In this document: piece after piece, positions 21,713 through 32,236 of the stretch
How positions within the stretch are numbered: the first letter of the stretch is position 1
Layout of the letters: every line of letters starts with the position of its first letter
DNA from: Channallabes apus
Taxonomy: Eukaryota; Chordata; Actinopteri; Siluriformes; Clariidae
Assembly: GCA_030522415.1 (NCBI GenBank)
Contig: CM060112.1
Span: 6,789,001-6,853,000, forward strand
Direction of reading: 5' to 3'
Length of the DNA: 64,000 bases
The notes under the pieces: model-generated
Told to the model about the DNA's origin: nothing
Databases searched by the model: none
What the model saw: the letters and a program-made list of their open reading frames with translations, nothing else
Made by a program: the position numbers and the translations under genes

Positions 21713-23373
21713 CATCATTTCAGTGCATAACAGGTGTTACAAAAACATTTAACTTGTTCTTTTGTCATTTCGTCAACCAATCAAAGGACATGTGATCAGT
21801 GTTTCTACTGTCGATGCATATCGCCTTTTAAACCAACGCACGAACGCGCAATAATCCTAGACAACTCAATCCGGCCATACTAATCATCAACAACAGGTGT
21901 GCTCGAAGAACCAACTTAGCCAGGTCTTAATTAGCACGATGATCTCATCTTAGATGTATCAGTTCATCTCGGATGTGTCAAGCGACGTACGAACAACGGA
22001 CCCAAGGAATTCGATGAATCAGGTTATCTCTAAACAAGATATTGATACAATTAGACCTAAGTATCTTATGTTTCTGGCGTCACCCCAAGCTTGTGGAAAA
22101 AATTTCTCCACCATGTCTATCCATCGAATGAGACCCATTCTGTTTATCGTACGTCCTTAGCTGCATTGCAATATTTTAATTACTGGAACTATAGCCAAAA
22201 CTTTTGAACGAAATAAACTAAATGATTAAACTAAATTCAAACAACCGAGTAACTAAAATGATCCAAATTTTGATCCCACCACTACCCCCCTTTAAACTAC
22301 CCCTACACCTCTTCTTTGAACTCAGTATTCTTTAACAAATAACTTGCTGAGATAAATTTTTATTACCAGAGTAATTCATGTGTTTTGTGTGAAATGTTTT
22401 GTTAATTACAAAAAACTAAAGCTGGAGTCTTTGTACACACGTGTCAAACAATAGTGGACAGTAGAGGGCAGTAATGTAAGTGAAACATTGAATAAGAATA
22501 AATCCGGCTGTTCCGTTAATGTGAATATAATAGCACGAACCGACATGACGTAATTTCCCTGAAGCCAGGCGGCCATATTGGAATACTTAAAACATAGCGA
22601 CGTGATAATTACATTGTTTACACAACAATAATTTATTTACAGAACCATGTAGGCAAACGTTATATTCAATTGAATTTGTAAATCTTAACAATTAAATTAA
22701 GATTACTGTTGAATAAAAGGTTTATTTTTGCAAATTTGTAAGCTGCCGCTTTAAGAACCAACATGGCCGACAGGCTCCGCCTCCTGACGACACTTCCCGG
22801 TTTTTACCGCTCCATGATTCTGCTCATCGTGTTCACACAAAAACACAGATAGAGCGTAATGAGTTAAACATAGACAGTGGTTATATATCTGAGTTGGTTA
22901 AAAACGTTCTTTAAGGTAAGTTGAACTAATGATGTGTCAATGAGCTGTTTGGTTAAGAGTTAGTGATTGAACTGAATTACTGGTTTTAAATCATATGCAT
23001 GTGAACAGCACTGATCTCATCAGTCCTCAGTTCAGTGAACTCAGTGATTAAGTATTTCTCTGTAAATATTTTTTTGATGTACAGTCTGCAACTGATTGTA
23101 TTTTAACAAAGTTCATTCCCTTCTTGGTGTTGATAATATTTTTTGAGCGCATGAAAAAAAGTTGCTCATGTCTTCATTTAGTGATGAAGTGATTCATGAG
23201 ATGATCAGGATCTTAATACAGTGACTGTACACCAGTGTACACAGAAAACAATGTTGCTTATTCCTGCAACCATTTTTTGCAGCACAAGTTCTACTCGAAA
23301 CAGCTTTGTAAAAAAAAAAAAAAAAAAAAAAGGAATAAACAGGTGTGAACTTAATTTCTAAATGTAAATTAAT
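21713..23373. other. Unassigned noncoding stretch with a possible first exon
   Basis: No repeat ends or long ORF were recognised. At 22741-22915 the DNA becomes CpG- and GC-richer (gccgctttaagaaccaacat.., cttcccgg) and ends at ttaag|gtaagttg, a good splice-donor match with GT at 22916. This could be an untranslated first exon of a plus-strand gene, possibly a zinc-finger gene, but no second exon was identified. An A-run lies at about 23310-23331. Confidence 0.35.
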
Positions 23374-23879
23374 GAAAGAGTGACTAAGCTTGTACAGAAA
23401 TTAGACAAGTTATTTTCAAAGGAGAATACTGCAGAAGAAGAGAAATTAGAAAGGAAAAATATTAGTTTCCAACTCGATGAGTATTATATAGACATGGTGA
23501 AAGGTGCTTTTAATAGATCGAGGGCAAAATGGCTAGAGGAAGGTGGAAAAACAACTCAAATGGTCTCGATGGGCTTTCAGTAGAATTTAATCCTCATTTT
23601 TGGGAGTATATTAAAGACTCATTGTTTGGTATGTAAGATAAATGTATAGAGCGATGATAACTAAAATGAAACGGGATTATCTCTCCTATTCCAAAACCTG
23701 ACAAAGATGACAACCTATTACACTTTTGACCATTGCCTAGGGCTGGGCCATATTATACCTTTCACGGTAATACCGGTACAATGTTAGGCAATGATAAGAA
23801 AATGAAATATCGCGACAGAATATGGGTAAAACGCGCATGCGCCAGTGCCTTTGTTTTCATACACACATGGCGGAAAAAG

Positions 23880-24154
23880 CATGGCGGCGGCGGAGGATAT
23901 GAAGGGCGAAAGCGGATAGTTGAATGAAACAGATGAACCAGAATTGGTTTGTAAAAATGGTGCAGCTTCAGTGGTGTGGAACTGGTTTGGTTTTCGCTCG
24001 TCAGATAACCAACAAAGCACAATTTTTTTGTAGAACATGCAAGCGGGTCGTCGTGGTGAAGGGAGGGAATACCACAAACCTATTTCATCATTTAAAGCAG
24101 AAGCATTTGTTGGAGTACAACAAAGATGTTAAAGCACGTGAAAAACCTCCATGA
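23880..24154 (+). pseudogene. BED zinc finger remnant of a hAT transposase
   Basis: One frame keeps the aromatic entry (VWNWFGFRSSDN, near 23970-24005). After a shift, the frame ending at 24154 keeps CRTCKRVVVVKGGNTTNLF and HHLKQKHLLEY, giving C-x2-C and H-x5-H zinc ligands. The ORF stops after REKPP, before any catalytic domain. Confidence 0.78.
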
Positions 24155-24257
24155 GCAGTAGCATAATTTATCCATGTTTTTTGTTTGCTTGTTTTGTTTT
24201 TACTCAAGACTTTGTGCAATTTTATTATTTGACTTATTTATTTGGCACACTGCAGTT

Positions 24258-24452
24258 TTATTTACATTTAGGCATTTGGTAGATGCTCTTATCCATAGCG
24301 ACTTACATTTTTATCTCTTTATACATCTGAGCAGTTGAGGGTTAAGGTCCTTGCTCCAGGGCCCAACAGTGGCAACTTGGTGGTTGTGGGGCTTGAACCT
24401 GGGATCTTCCGAACTGTAGTCCAATGCTTTAACCACTGAGCTACTCCTGGCC
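24258..24452 (-). repeat. tRNA-derived SINE
   Basis: Read on the minus strand, the head resembles a tRNA: box A TAGCTCAGTGG (24433-24443) and box B-like GGTTCAAGCCC (24389-24399). The tail ends near gccaaatgcctaaatgtaaa. These internal promoter boxes would recruit RNA polymerase III. It sits inside the hAT at 23738-24573, so it arrived later. It is not a tRNA gene: the body and 3' half do not fold as a tRNA. Confidence 0.75.
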
Positions 24453-24864
24453 TTTTATGTTGCAAAGCAACTCTTGTCTCGTGTCAATCATATCGTTAGT
24501 TATATCGTTATCGCAAAGTTTCAAATATATATAGTGATAAATATTTTTGGCCATACAGTATTGCCCTGCCCTAACATTGACTACAAAATTCTGGCGGTGA
24601 TTTATGCTAACAGGTTAAAAACGGGTTCGGACAGTATTATTCCAGAGACGCAATCAGGCTTCCTTAAAAATCGACATGCTGTATAATGAATAACATAAGA
24701 TTGGTGCTTGATCCTTTAGATTTTTCTGATTAAGTGCACTCGGATGCTCTTATCCTATTCCTTGATTTCCATAAGGCGTTTGAAAAAAAACAAAACATTA
24801 AAACATTTAATACACCTAGTGCTTAGAATGCTGCAGGTTGGGTAAATCAGTTTGTGTGTGTATA

Positions 24865-27050
24865 TTCAGTTCAATTCAGTTTTATTTGTATCGCGCTTTT
24901 AACAGTTGTCATTGTCTCAAAGCAGTTTCACACAATCAAATGAATTATTTAAGTAATTAAAACACACACACATGAATATGAATCAAATGGTCAGATAGTC
25001 CCTGGTGAGCAAACCGCGGGCAACAGTGGCAAGGAAAAACTCCCTGAGATGGTAATACGAAGAAACCTTGAGAGGAACCAGACTCAACAGGGAACCCATC
25101 CTCATTTGGGTGAAACAGATAACAGGAAATGATCTGCATTTATACTGTGTTAGGTGGCAGCAGAGGTGGAAAGAGTAATAAAATTTTTGTACTTAAGTAC
25201 AAGTACTGTTACTTCAGTGAAATTTTACTTAAGTACAAGTAAAGTTACCCTTATAAAAATCTACTCAACTAAAAGTAAAAAGTAGCTCATTAAAAAATGT
25301 ACTCAGAGTAAAAGTTACAGAGTTACTTTTTTATTTTTATTTTTTTAACAGCGGGGGTGGGATGAGGCATTCTAGTATAGTTCAAAAAAGATGAGAAGAT
25401 ATAAAATCTCAAACTAGTTGTTTTTAACTGAAGGAACACCTTTGCATAATAAAGCTGTTGTCTTTCTTGTGCTTGAAAATCAAAGTGGTCACTTAAATAT
25501 GGTGTTACGTCCCAGTCTAGGGCCATACAGCAAAAGAATGGTTCAGGGTTCTATTTTAAACTGTATGGAAATGGTGGTATATGGCAGAAAGAACTAGATC
25601 CAATCATTAACTGATGAAAAAATGAGGTTTTTATACACACACACACACACACAACAGGAGGAGGATCAGATTCAGGATGGACCCAGGCCAAAATAATAAA
25701 CAAAATGGTATTTATATTTAGTAGCTAGATTACCTGCAAAAAAAAAAAAAAACACAAACAAAAATACAGGTACCTTCCCGGACTCCCTAAACCTATATAA
25801 ACTATATAAAATATAAACCTAAGCTAAACTATATAAAATACCTGGCTCAAAAAAGTCTCACAGTCTAATATTTCACTGGATTGTTTTAGCTATGATTAAG
25901 CTGTGGGACTGCTTTGATAACCTTATATATATTATGTATATATAATTTTATCACCCCCCCCCCCCCCCATCATTCCGTACAATAAGGTAGTCAGCTATCT
26001 TTATTTTATTCCTGAGCAAATAAATTCCCAAATAAGCTCCCTCTTCCAAAAATAAATGGCAGCCACGCCCCTGCTACTAGTGAGTGCACAGACATACAGT
26101 GAAATTATCTACAAATATATACAAAGACCAACCAAACCATAGGGACAAAGCAATAATCAAAGTCAATTGGAGGCAAAAAGTCAAACCAGAATACACAACC
26201 AAATGTCAAAACGCCAAAATCACAACCTCTTTCATCTTTCGCGCGTCTCTCTCCAGTCGTGTTAGTCGATGACGTCACTCAGGGCGGAAGCGGCCGTGTG
26301 GAAGGTCAGGTAGATGCCGATGTCAGAAAACCTGGAGTGGAGTCTGGAGCGGTGCGCGACCAGGACATGATGCACACATGCGGCGCAACGGAGCATTTAT
26401 ACAAAGCATAATATTTTTTTTATTATCATTTTCATTCATTTATTTTTTACTCAGTAGCGAATATGATTTAAAATGTAGCGAATTACAATACTTCAAACAA
26501 AACGTACTTAAGTAAAAGTAAAATTACAGATTTTTAAAACTACTTTAAAAAGTAGAAATACACAAAAAAGCTACTCAATTACAGTAACGCGAGTAAATGT
26601 AATTCGTTACTTTCCACCTCTGGGTGGCAGGCAGTTCAGCTATAATAGTTGATGTTAATTGATGTTAATATGGAGTCCAGTTAGTTATTGGAGACTCAGG
26701 TAGACTTGTAGGAAGTCGGGGCCAGAACCGTCTTCTAGGTAGAGAGAGTCATCCCCAGACACCAGACGCATTCCAAAAACACACGGGGCATCCATGTGAC
26801 GAGATCTCCAACCAGAAGCGGAGCACCAGGATGGGTCTGACAGATCCGGAGGGGAGAGGGATTCTGGATCACTGGCAGCTCAGGAACGACATGTGTAGCT
26901 CAACAGAGACAGTGAAAGGGAGAGAGGGAAGAGAAAGAGGGGGATAAAGAGCAGAAGAGGAGAGATGGCAGTTAGGTATGGTCAGTCACATAATGTATAA
27001 TGTGAATGTATATTTACTGCAGAGTGCAAGCAGAGACTCCGGCTGGACTA
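24865..27050. repeat. Teleost interspersed repeat (tttatttgtatcgcgctttt type), split by a hAT
   Basis: The left part begins ttcaattcagttttatttgt and continues to 25160; the right part resumes at 26631 and runs to about 27050 as one purine-rich sequence. A shorter relative is at 58911-58995. It looks like a common fish retroelement 3' region or large SINE-like unit; no ORF is evident. The ends are uncertain. Confidence 0.5.
25161..26622. mobile_element. hAT element with Tol2-like ends, TSD ggtggcag
   Basis: The ends cagaggtggaaagagta and ttactttccacctctg are inverted copies. Flanks ggtggcag at 25153-25160 and 26623-26630 are a perfect 8-bp TSD. Subterminal DNA repeats acttaagtacaagta-like words on both sides, probable transposase sites. 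The interior (25330-26430) has an A-run, (CA)n at 25634-25653 and a C-run at 25956-25969, but no transposase. A non-autonomous hAT. Confidence 0.9.
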
Positions 27051-27058
27051 ATTATGAC

Positions 27059-27846
27059 TACGGTTGGGTCGATAGACGATTCCATCGCCGATGGCCGATA
27101 GACATGACGATGTTGAGCCAGCATCGCGATCCTCCGTCCCGCCCCCGCAAAAATACACAATCACACTATATAGCCAAAGGAAATGCATGCTTTCAATTTC
27201 CGCATCTTTACTTATTTTATTATTATTATGAGGAAATAATAACAAGGAAGTTGTTAGCAATCACAATAGAAATTACAGTGAACTTCAAACCAATTACACA
27301 AACTAGTTCGTTTACATTAATAAATGAGGCATACAAAAACAGCAGAAAAAAAATCTAATAATTGTAAATTAAATTAGATTAAATAAACTACACCAAATAT
27401 GGCTTTTTTCATGGTTTTACCATGAGCTTGGAACAAAAAAGTTTAAATATGAATGTTTCTGCTTTAATAAACTGCGAAGTGGAGTAACATTACCCACTGT
27501 GCTGAACACACGTTCAGACGGAGCACTGGTAGCACATATGCACAAATATTCCATGGCATGGTGAACACGCAAATGGTCATATAAATTTGTCGTCTGCGCA
27601 TCTTTTGCGCGGACAACTTTACCGCAAATCCTACTCACAACTTCAGACATATCTCGTGGCTGTCCTCTTTCACTCGGTCTAAAGCCAAAGTGTTGCCAGA
27701 TAGGTGAATTTGCACCTTTTTTACCAGCCAAGTTTGTCGACGCCATTATAATATACACATCACTTTGCCTGTTCATGCCAGAGTCCCGCGGAAAAAGTGA
27801 TTGACAGGTGGAAACGATAAGCTATTATTTAACAACCACCATAATA
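27059..27846 (-). mobile_element. Truncated hAT element
   Basis: The left end begins tacggttgggtcgatagac, a typical hAT terminus. The opposite end is missing because the element joins L2-like LINE sequence at about 27847. It carries a fused BED/hAT C-terminal ORF. Confidence 0.6.
27417..27776 (-). CDS. BED finger fused to hAT C-terminal domain (deletion derivative)
   Basis: The 119-residue open frame has two parts. Residues about 18-75 form a BED domain: SPIWQHFGFRPS, then C at VVSRICGKVV and the ending HLRVHH. At residue 76 it passes without a stop into LCICATSAPSERVFSTVGN, the conserved hAT dimerisation domain that normally lies some 500 residues downstream. All catalytic residues between are gone. 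The frame ends LNFFVP.. near the normal C-terminus. The first Cys of the BED pair is not clear, so zinc binding is uncertain. A protein with DNA-binding and dimerisation parts but no catalytic part could in principle act as a repressor of related elements; that is speculation. It may equally be an untranslated relic. Confidence 0.7.
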   Translation of the reverse strand: MNRQSDVYIIMASTNLAGKKGANSPIWQHFGFRPSERGQPRDMSEVVSRICGKVVRAKDAQTTNLYDHLRVHHAMEYLCICATSAPSERVFSTVGNVTPLRSLLKQKHSYLNFFVPSSW

Positions 27847-28805
27847 CGCGGTACTGACAAGCAGCCTGCATCCTTTGATCGAAGTAGGCGTGGCGGATCG
27901 TAAGACACTAGCAGTTCGCTCAGATACTGCGGCGCGAGACCATTTAATGCTTTATATGTCAAAAGTAGTATTTTAAAATCAGTGCGAAATTTCACAGGGA
28001 GCCAATGGAGTGAAGATAAGATAGGAGTGATGTGCTCATATCTTCTGGTTCTAGTGAGGACTCTCGCTGCTGCATTCTGGACTAGCTGAAGCTTGTTTAT
28101 GCACCTAGCTGAACAACCAGACAGTAAGGCATTACAATAGTCCAACCTAGAGATGATAAAAGCATGAACTAGTTTTTTTGCATCGTTTAGCGACAATATA
28201 GTTCTTATCTTGGCAATATTTCTGAGGTGAAAGAATGCTATCCTGGTAATATTATCTACGTGAGCTTCAAAGGAAAGACTGGAATCTATAATCACACCGA
28301 GGTCTTTTACTGTTGCACTTGATGGAACAGAAAGGCCACACAATGTGATCTAACATTTTACTCCTAGCTGCATGCGGTCCTATGACTAGAACTTCTGTCT
28401 TATCCGTATTAAGCAGGAAATTAGTTAGCATCCAATTTCTTATGTCCTGCACACATTGCTCAACTTTAGTAAGCTGGTTTTTCTCATCAGGTTTTGCTGA
28501 GACATATAACTGTGTCGTCAGCATAACAATGAAATCTAATACCATGCTTACAGATTATGTTGCCCAGAGGAAGCATGTAAGGGGGAAAAAAGCAGTGGGC
28601 CTAAAACTGAACCCTGCGGAATGCCAAACTCCACTCGAGAACATGTAGAATAATCACCATTTAAGTCTACATACTGATAACGATCGGCCATATAGGATCT
28701 GAGCCAGGAGAGCACTGTACCCTTAATTCCTACTACATTTTCTAATCTGTGAAGAAGAATACTATGATCAATGGTGTCAACAGCCGCACTGAGGTCGAGT
28801 AATAC
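27847..28805 (-). pseudogene. L2/CR1-like LINE reverse-transcriptase fragment
   Basis: The main frame (27825-28343) contains KDLGVIIDSSLSFEAHV, SRLDYCNALLSG, LQLVQNAAARVLT and SSLHWLPV, a classic string after the RT palm. Upstream (28267-28545) is VEQCVQDIRNWM and LLNTDKTEVLVIG. The palm segment near 28520-28600 is damaged, with the YADD motif reduced to TQLYVSAK. At the left it runs into hAT sequence after VPRI. It is a different lineage from the LINE at 49620-52490. Confidence 0.82.
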
Positions 28806-28829
28806 AAGCAGTATATATACACGTATAAT

Positions 28830-29163
28830 GTGTACATGTATATATAATCACATAATGTCTCTAGATGTGCAAAGCTGGTAGAGACATACCCTAAAAGACT
28901 GGCAGCTGTAATTGCAGCAAAAGGTGGTTCTACAAAGTATTGACTCAGGTGGCTGAATAATTACGCACACCCCACTTTTCAGTTATTTATTTGTAAAAAA
29001 TGTTTGGAATTATGTATGATTTTCGTTCCACTCCTCACGTGTACACCACTTTGTATTGGTCTTTCATGTTGAATTCCAATAAAATTGATTCATGTTTGTG
29101 GCTATAATGTGACAAAATGTGGAAAAGTTCAAGGGGGCTGAATACTTTTGCAAGCCACTGTAC
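28830..29163 (+). mobile_element. Tc1-like 3' end fragment
   Basis: The DNA reads as the last codons of a Tc1 transposase (GGSTKY-like, near 28925-28950) and then its 3' terminal repeat, ending ttttgcaagccactgta. The rest of the element is absent. It is another family from copies A-D. Confidence 0.7.
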
Positions 29164-29743
29164 ATATAATATACTGTATATATAATATTTATGACCAAGA
29201 TAAACCTGTCAATCTGCTAGTGACCTAAACTGGCTTGTTTTCAGTTTTTCACGTTACAATATCAATCTTTGTGTGCGTTAAAAGCTAAAATGACAGAAAT
29301 ATGTGCTGCTTGGTTAAATGTTAAACTCTTATATTTGACGCTGGTTCATATTGTTTACAGTGCCTTGCAAAAGTATTCATAGCCCTTGAACTTTTTCACA
29401 ATTTGTCATGGTTACAACCACAAACGTAAATGTATTTTATTGGAATAGACCAGTGGTTCTCAAAGTGTGGGGCGCGCCCCACTAGTGGGGAATACAGACA
29501 TGACAGGTGGGGCGCAATGAACGGGAGGAAATTAGTGGAAAATAATAGGAAAGTACTAGGGCTGCACGATATATAAAAAAATATCGTTATCGCGATAATG
29601 GCATGCATGATAACCATATCGCAAGGAGTTGCGATAAATACTTTATTTGCCAAGCACAAATTTGACCAATCAGATGGGCCCTTACTATGTTTATACCCAC
29701 TTATATATATATATATATATATTTATATCTTTATACTTCATTC

Positions 29744-30092
29744 TGTCGCAAACTAACCCCGGATGATCAGAAGACTTAGCGATTAGCCATTAGCCGCGAT
29801 TAACCGTTAGCCCTTTATAGACGGTAAACCCAAACTCGGAAGCAAGCGAGTAGGCAGGATAACCACGCGAATTAGTTTAAGGACTCTCACAGAAGGGGAG
29901 CAAGGGAAAAACACACATTTAACCCGCGTCCTATAAACACACACTCGAATCAGAAAGGAAACAATCTGAACTGACATGGAGAACTCAGTGACTAAGCTGT
30001 ATGCGGTTTGTTGACTTCTCTTATACTTCCGGGTTCGCGCCCGCATTACTTCCGGGTCCTAGTGCCGGTCGCGGAGCGAGTGTGTGCGTGCG

Positions 30093-30145
<53 letters not shown>

Positions 30146-30149
30146 CAAA
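29744..30149. repeat. LTR-like dispersed repeat ending in a (TG)n tract
   Basis: It begins tgtcgcaaactaacccc and ends ..tgtgaca, and is similar along its length to the solo LTR at 55146-55521. Where that copy has gagtgtgcatgaca, this one has a (TG)n tract at 30095-30144, so a microsatellite grew out of the LTR end. No clear TSD. Confidence 0.7.
30095..30144. repeat. (TG)25 microsatellite
   Basis: Uninterrupted TG repeat at the end of the LTR-like sequence. Confidence 0.97.
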
Positions 30150-30649
30150 TAGTATTTTTTTATTTAATTTTTGTTTAATAACATTTATTTTTATTAAAAA
30201 AAAACAGGCAAGCCAAAGAGAATATTTTGTTTAAAAGATGCTCTTGTTTTAAGACACTATTGATGACTGTACGGTTACATGTAAATCTAAAGTAATGTTT
30301 GAAAGTAATTCATATTGTGTTGGCAGGTTTATAGTAACAGCAAACCAGAAGTCAGAATATCTGCTGAGGGTTTTAAGTCATTCATAGTGTTTTGAAGTCT
30401 AAATATTTTCAACTTCCTTGACATATAGTTTCTTTTTAGCCTGAATTAGATTTAATTACATCAGACGAATATCTATTACCTGTTTTAGTATGATCATTAC
30501 ATATAATTAAATAATAATAAAAATAGGCAATAATAATAATAATAAAAAATGCATTTCTCTAGGGAAATGTTATATCGCAAGAAATATCGTTATCGCAATA
30601 TTCAACAATATCGCATATTTTCCTAATATCGTGCAGCCCTAGAAAGTAC

Positions 30650-31088
30650 CTATTCTAATTCATGCTTTTCTTTATTGATAATGAAGAGCGTACGCTCAAA
30701 ACTAAACAATCACACAAATAAATGGATCATTAATACAAGTAAATTGAATTGAAACCTGCGCGACCCACTGGGCAGCGCTGCACGACTCTGACAGAAATAG
30801 ATCGCGCCGACCATCAAAGTAGATTTTACCCCGCTGGGATGCGCACAAACCAGGCATGGCAAGGCGGAAACAATATCAAACAGTCCTGACATTTTAAATA
30901 AATTGAGTCGCGCAGGTTTATGATTCGAGCGGCGCTGCGCGATTCACCGGGCTGCGCAAATAAACCAGATCAACTCTGCGCTATCCAGATGGTCGGGGTG
31001 CGCTGTATTTGCGCAGATATTTGGTTCAATCGGGTGCCACGGTTTCGTCCCACTTTTGCTGTGTTTGGCTTCACATACACTTCAACAA
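30650..31088. other. 5' region of a nested BED-type hAT relic
   Basis: It is GC-richer than its surroundings and contains two related tracts in opposite orientation (gaaacctgcgcgacccactgggcagcgctg near 30750 and its approximate complement near 30905-30955), an imperfect inverted repeat. No ORF. Probably leader or subterminal DNA of the BED element that follows. Confidence 0.4.
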
Positions 31089-31350
31089 TGGAAGAAGACG
31101 GTGCAGCAGCAGTGAGTTTGCTTACATGTAACGAAACCGACAACAAGGAGATTGTAAAGAAAAAAGGTGCATCGTCTGTGATGTGGAATTGGTTTGGGTA
31201 TAAAAAAAGTGATACGAATGAGACGAACGTGATTTACTAGGTACGCAAGTGCACTGTTTTAACAAACCTTTTCTATCATATGAAATCCAAGCATCCAAAT
31301 GAATATGGCCAAAGTAAAAAATGCGGCAAACCTCAGCAATTCACAATTTA
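31089..31350 (+). pseudogene. BED zinc finger remnant (ZBED1-like hAT)
   Basis: The start MEEDGAAAVSLLT leads to KKKGASSVMWNWFGYKKSD, the BED entry. A TAG at about 31238 replaces the codon before the Cys pair, one Cys remains in VRKCTVL, and LFYHMKSKHPNEYG supplies the His ligands. The frame ends at 31350. A right terminal repeat, tatcgcccacccct, lies at about 31490-31503; the left one was not found. Confidence 0.75.
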
Positions 31351-31497
31351 AATAAAATTACATTATGTAAAACAGTTTCTTTGTGTTTGAATTTTTATTT
31401 ATGCATTTTCAGATACAAATGGCTATATTTTGATGTATATCGTTATCGATGTAGAAAATTGCTCCTACCGTGATAGAAGATTTTGGTTATATCGCCC

Positions 31498-31812
31498 ACC
31501 CCTAATGAAGCCTATCTTGAGCTTGGATTCATGGTGGGGGCAGAAGAGAGACCCGTGTGTGTTTTGTGCCTTAAGCCACTGGCAGCAGACATGAGACCCA
31601 ACAAATTAGGAAGACACTTGGAGACAACACACCCCAGTCACGTTAATACGCCACTCGACTTCTTTCAAAGAAAGCTGGCAGAATACAGACAGCAGGATAA
31701 TCGCATGGTAAAATCTGAATCAGTGGACAGCAAAGCACAAATGGCTTCATTCAAAGTTGCATACAGAATTGGCCAGTGCAAAAAAACTACAAACAATTGC
31801 TGAGCAGCTAAT
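31498..31812 (+). pseudogene. BED zinc finger of the outer hAT (ZBED5/SCAND3-like)
   Basis: The frame EAYLELGFMVGAEERPVCVL continues with CLKPLAADMRPNKLGRH and LETTHPSH, giving C-x2-C and H-x4-5-H ligands, then FFQRKLAEYRQQ. This pattern is known from domesticated hAT genes such as ZBED5. A frameshift near 31775 and a stop at 31801 end it; the catalytic domain is deleted. Its 5' part was cut by the nested BED element. Confidence 0.8.
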
Positions 31813-32080
31813 AAACATGGGGTCAATTATGCAAAGATGTGTGACAACGTAAGCCTTGTATAACAATTGCACGTGTATTTTATCTATTTTGAACTTGGTG
31901 TTGTTTGATCTTATTGGTTTAGAAATTGATATTTCAATAAACAGTAAACTTGGCCGATTTCATTATTATTTTGTTGACAAGTGGGGCTTGAAAATTCGCT
32001 CTCCCCCTTAAGTGGGGAATGACAGAAAAAGTTTGAGAACCACTGGAATAGACCAACACAAAGTGGCACATAATTAAGTC

Positions 32081-32129
<49 letters not shown>

Positions 32130-32131
32130 TA
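32081..32131. repeat. A-run followed by (AT)n
   Basis: About 27 A followed by about 12 AT units, inside the Tc1-like host element. Confidence 0.95.
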
Positions 32132-32236
32132 CTGTATATATAACAGTTAAAAATTTTTTTTTCAAATATCTAAAAGTGTGGCGTGCATTTGCACATCTAG
32201 AGAATAAATTGTTCCTATTTTTCATTGCAAAATAGC

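Larger units (their letters stand above)
23738..24573 (+). mobile_element. hAT element inside the L1-like LINE
   Basis: The left end tagggctgggcc and right end tgccctgcccta are an imperfect inverted pair. Flanks ccattgcc (23730-23737) and acattgac (24574-24581) match at 6 of 8 positions, an aged TSD. Joining the flanks mentally restores continuous LINE coding order. It retains only a BED finger region and holds a SINE. Confidence 0.75.
23374..24830 (+). pseudogene. L1-like LINE ORF2 relic split by a hAT element
   Basis: The first part (23380-23737) contains KGAFNRSRAKWLEEGGKTT, the linker between endonuclease and reverse transcriptase, then degraded RT (LIPKPD-like near 23690). After the hAT, 24574 onward reads DYKILAVIYANRLKTGSD and ETQSGFLKNRH, conserved RT motifs. 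Stops and shifts are frequent and the palm with YADD is lost. It belongs to the L1/Tx1 group broadly, but is a different lineage from the LINE at 59741-63823. Confidence 0.78.
29557..30641. mobile_element. hAT-like non-autonomous element, second copy (TSD gaaagtac)
   Basis: Same family as 1385-3827: tagggctgcacgatat at the left, atatcgtgcagcccta at the right. The TSD gaaagtac is at 29549-29556 and 30642-30649. It is inserted within the hAT at 29451-32045. The middle contains the LTR-like repeat 29744-30149, absent from copy 1. Confidence 0.92.
29451..32045 (+). mobile_element. hAT element with TSD gaatagac
   Basis: The ends cagtggttctcaaa and tttgagaaccactg are perfect inverted copies, and gaatagac flanks both sides (29443-29450 and 32046-32053). 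The interior holds a second hAT-like element, a separate BED relic and, at 31498-31812, the host element's own BED finger. The catalytic core is missing. It inserted into the Tc1 relic at 29361-33035. Confidence 0.92.

Noticed and set aside
24389..24443. tRNA gene candidate (A and B boxes)
   Set aside because: Boxes are present but the sequence lacks a foldable acceptor and anticodon arm and continues into a SINE tail.
30001..30234. ORF with a long Val-Cys repeat
   Set aside because: It is a reading of the (TG)n tract; the same applies to 40622-40816.
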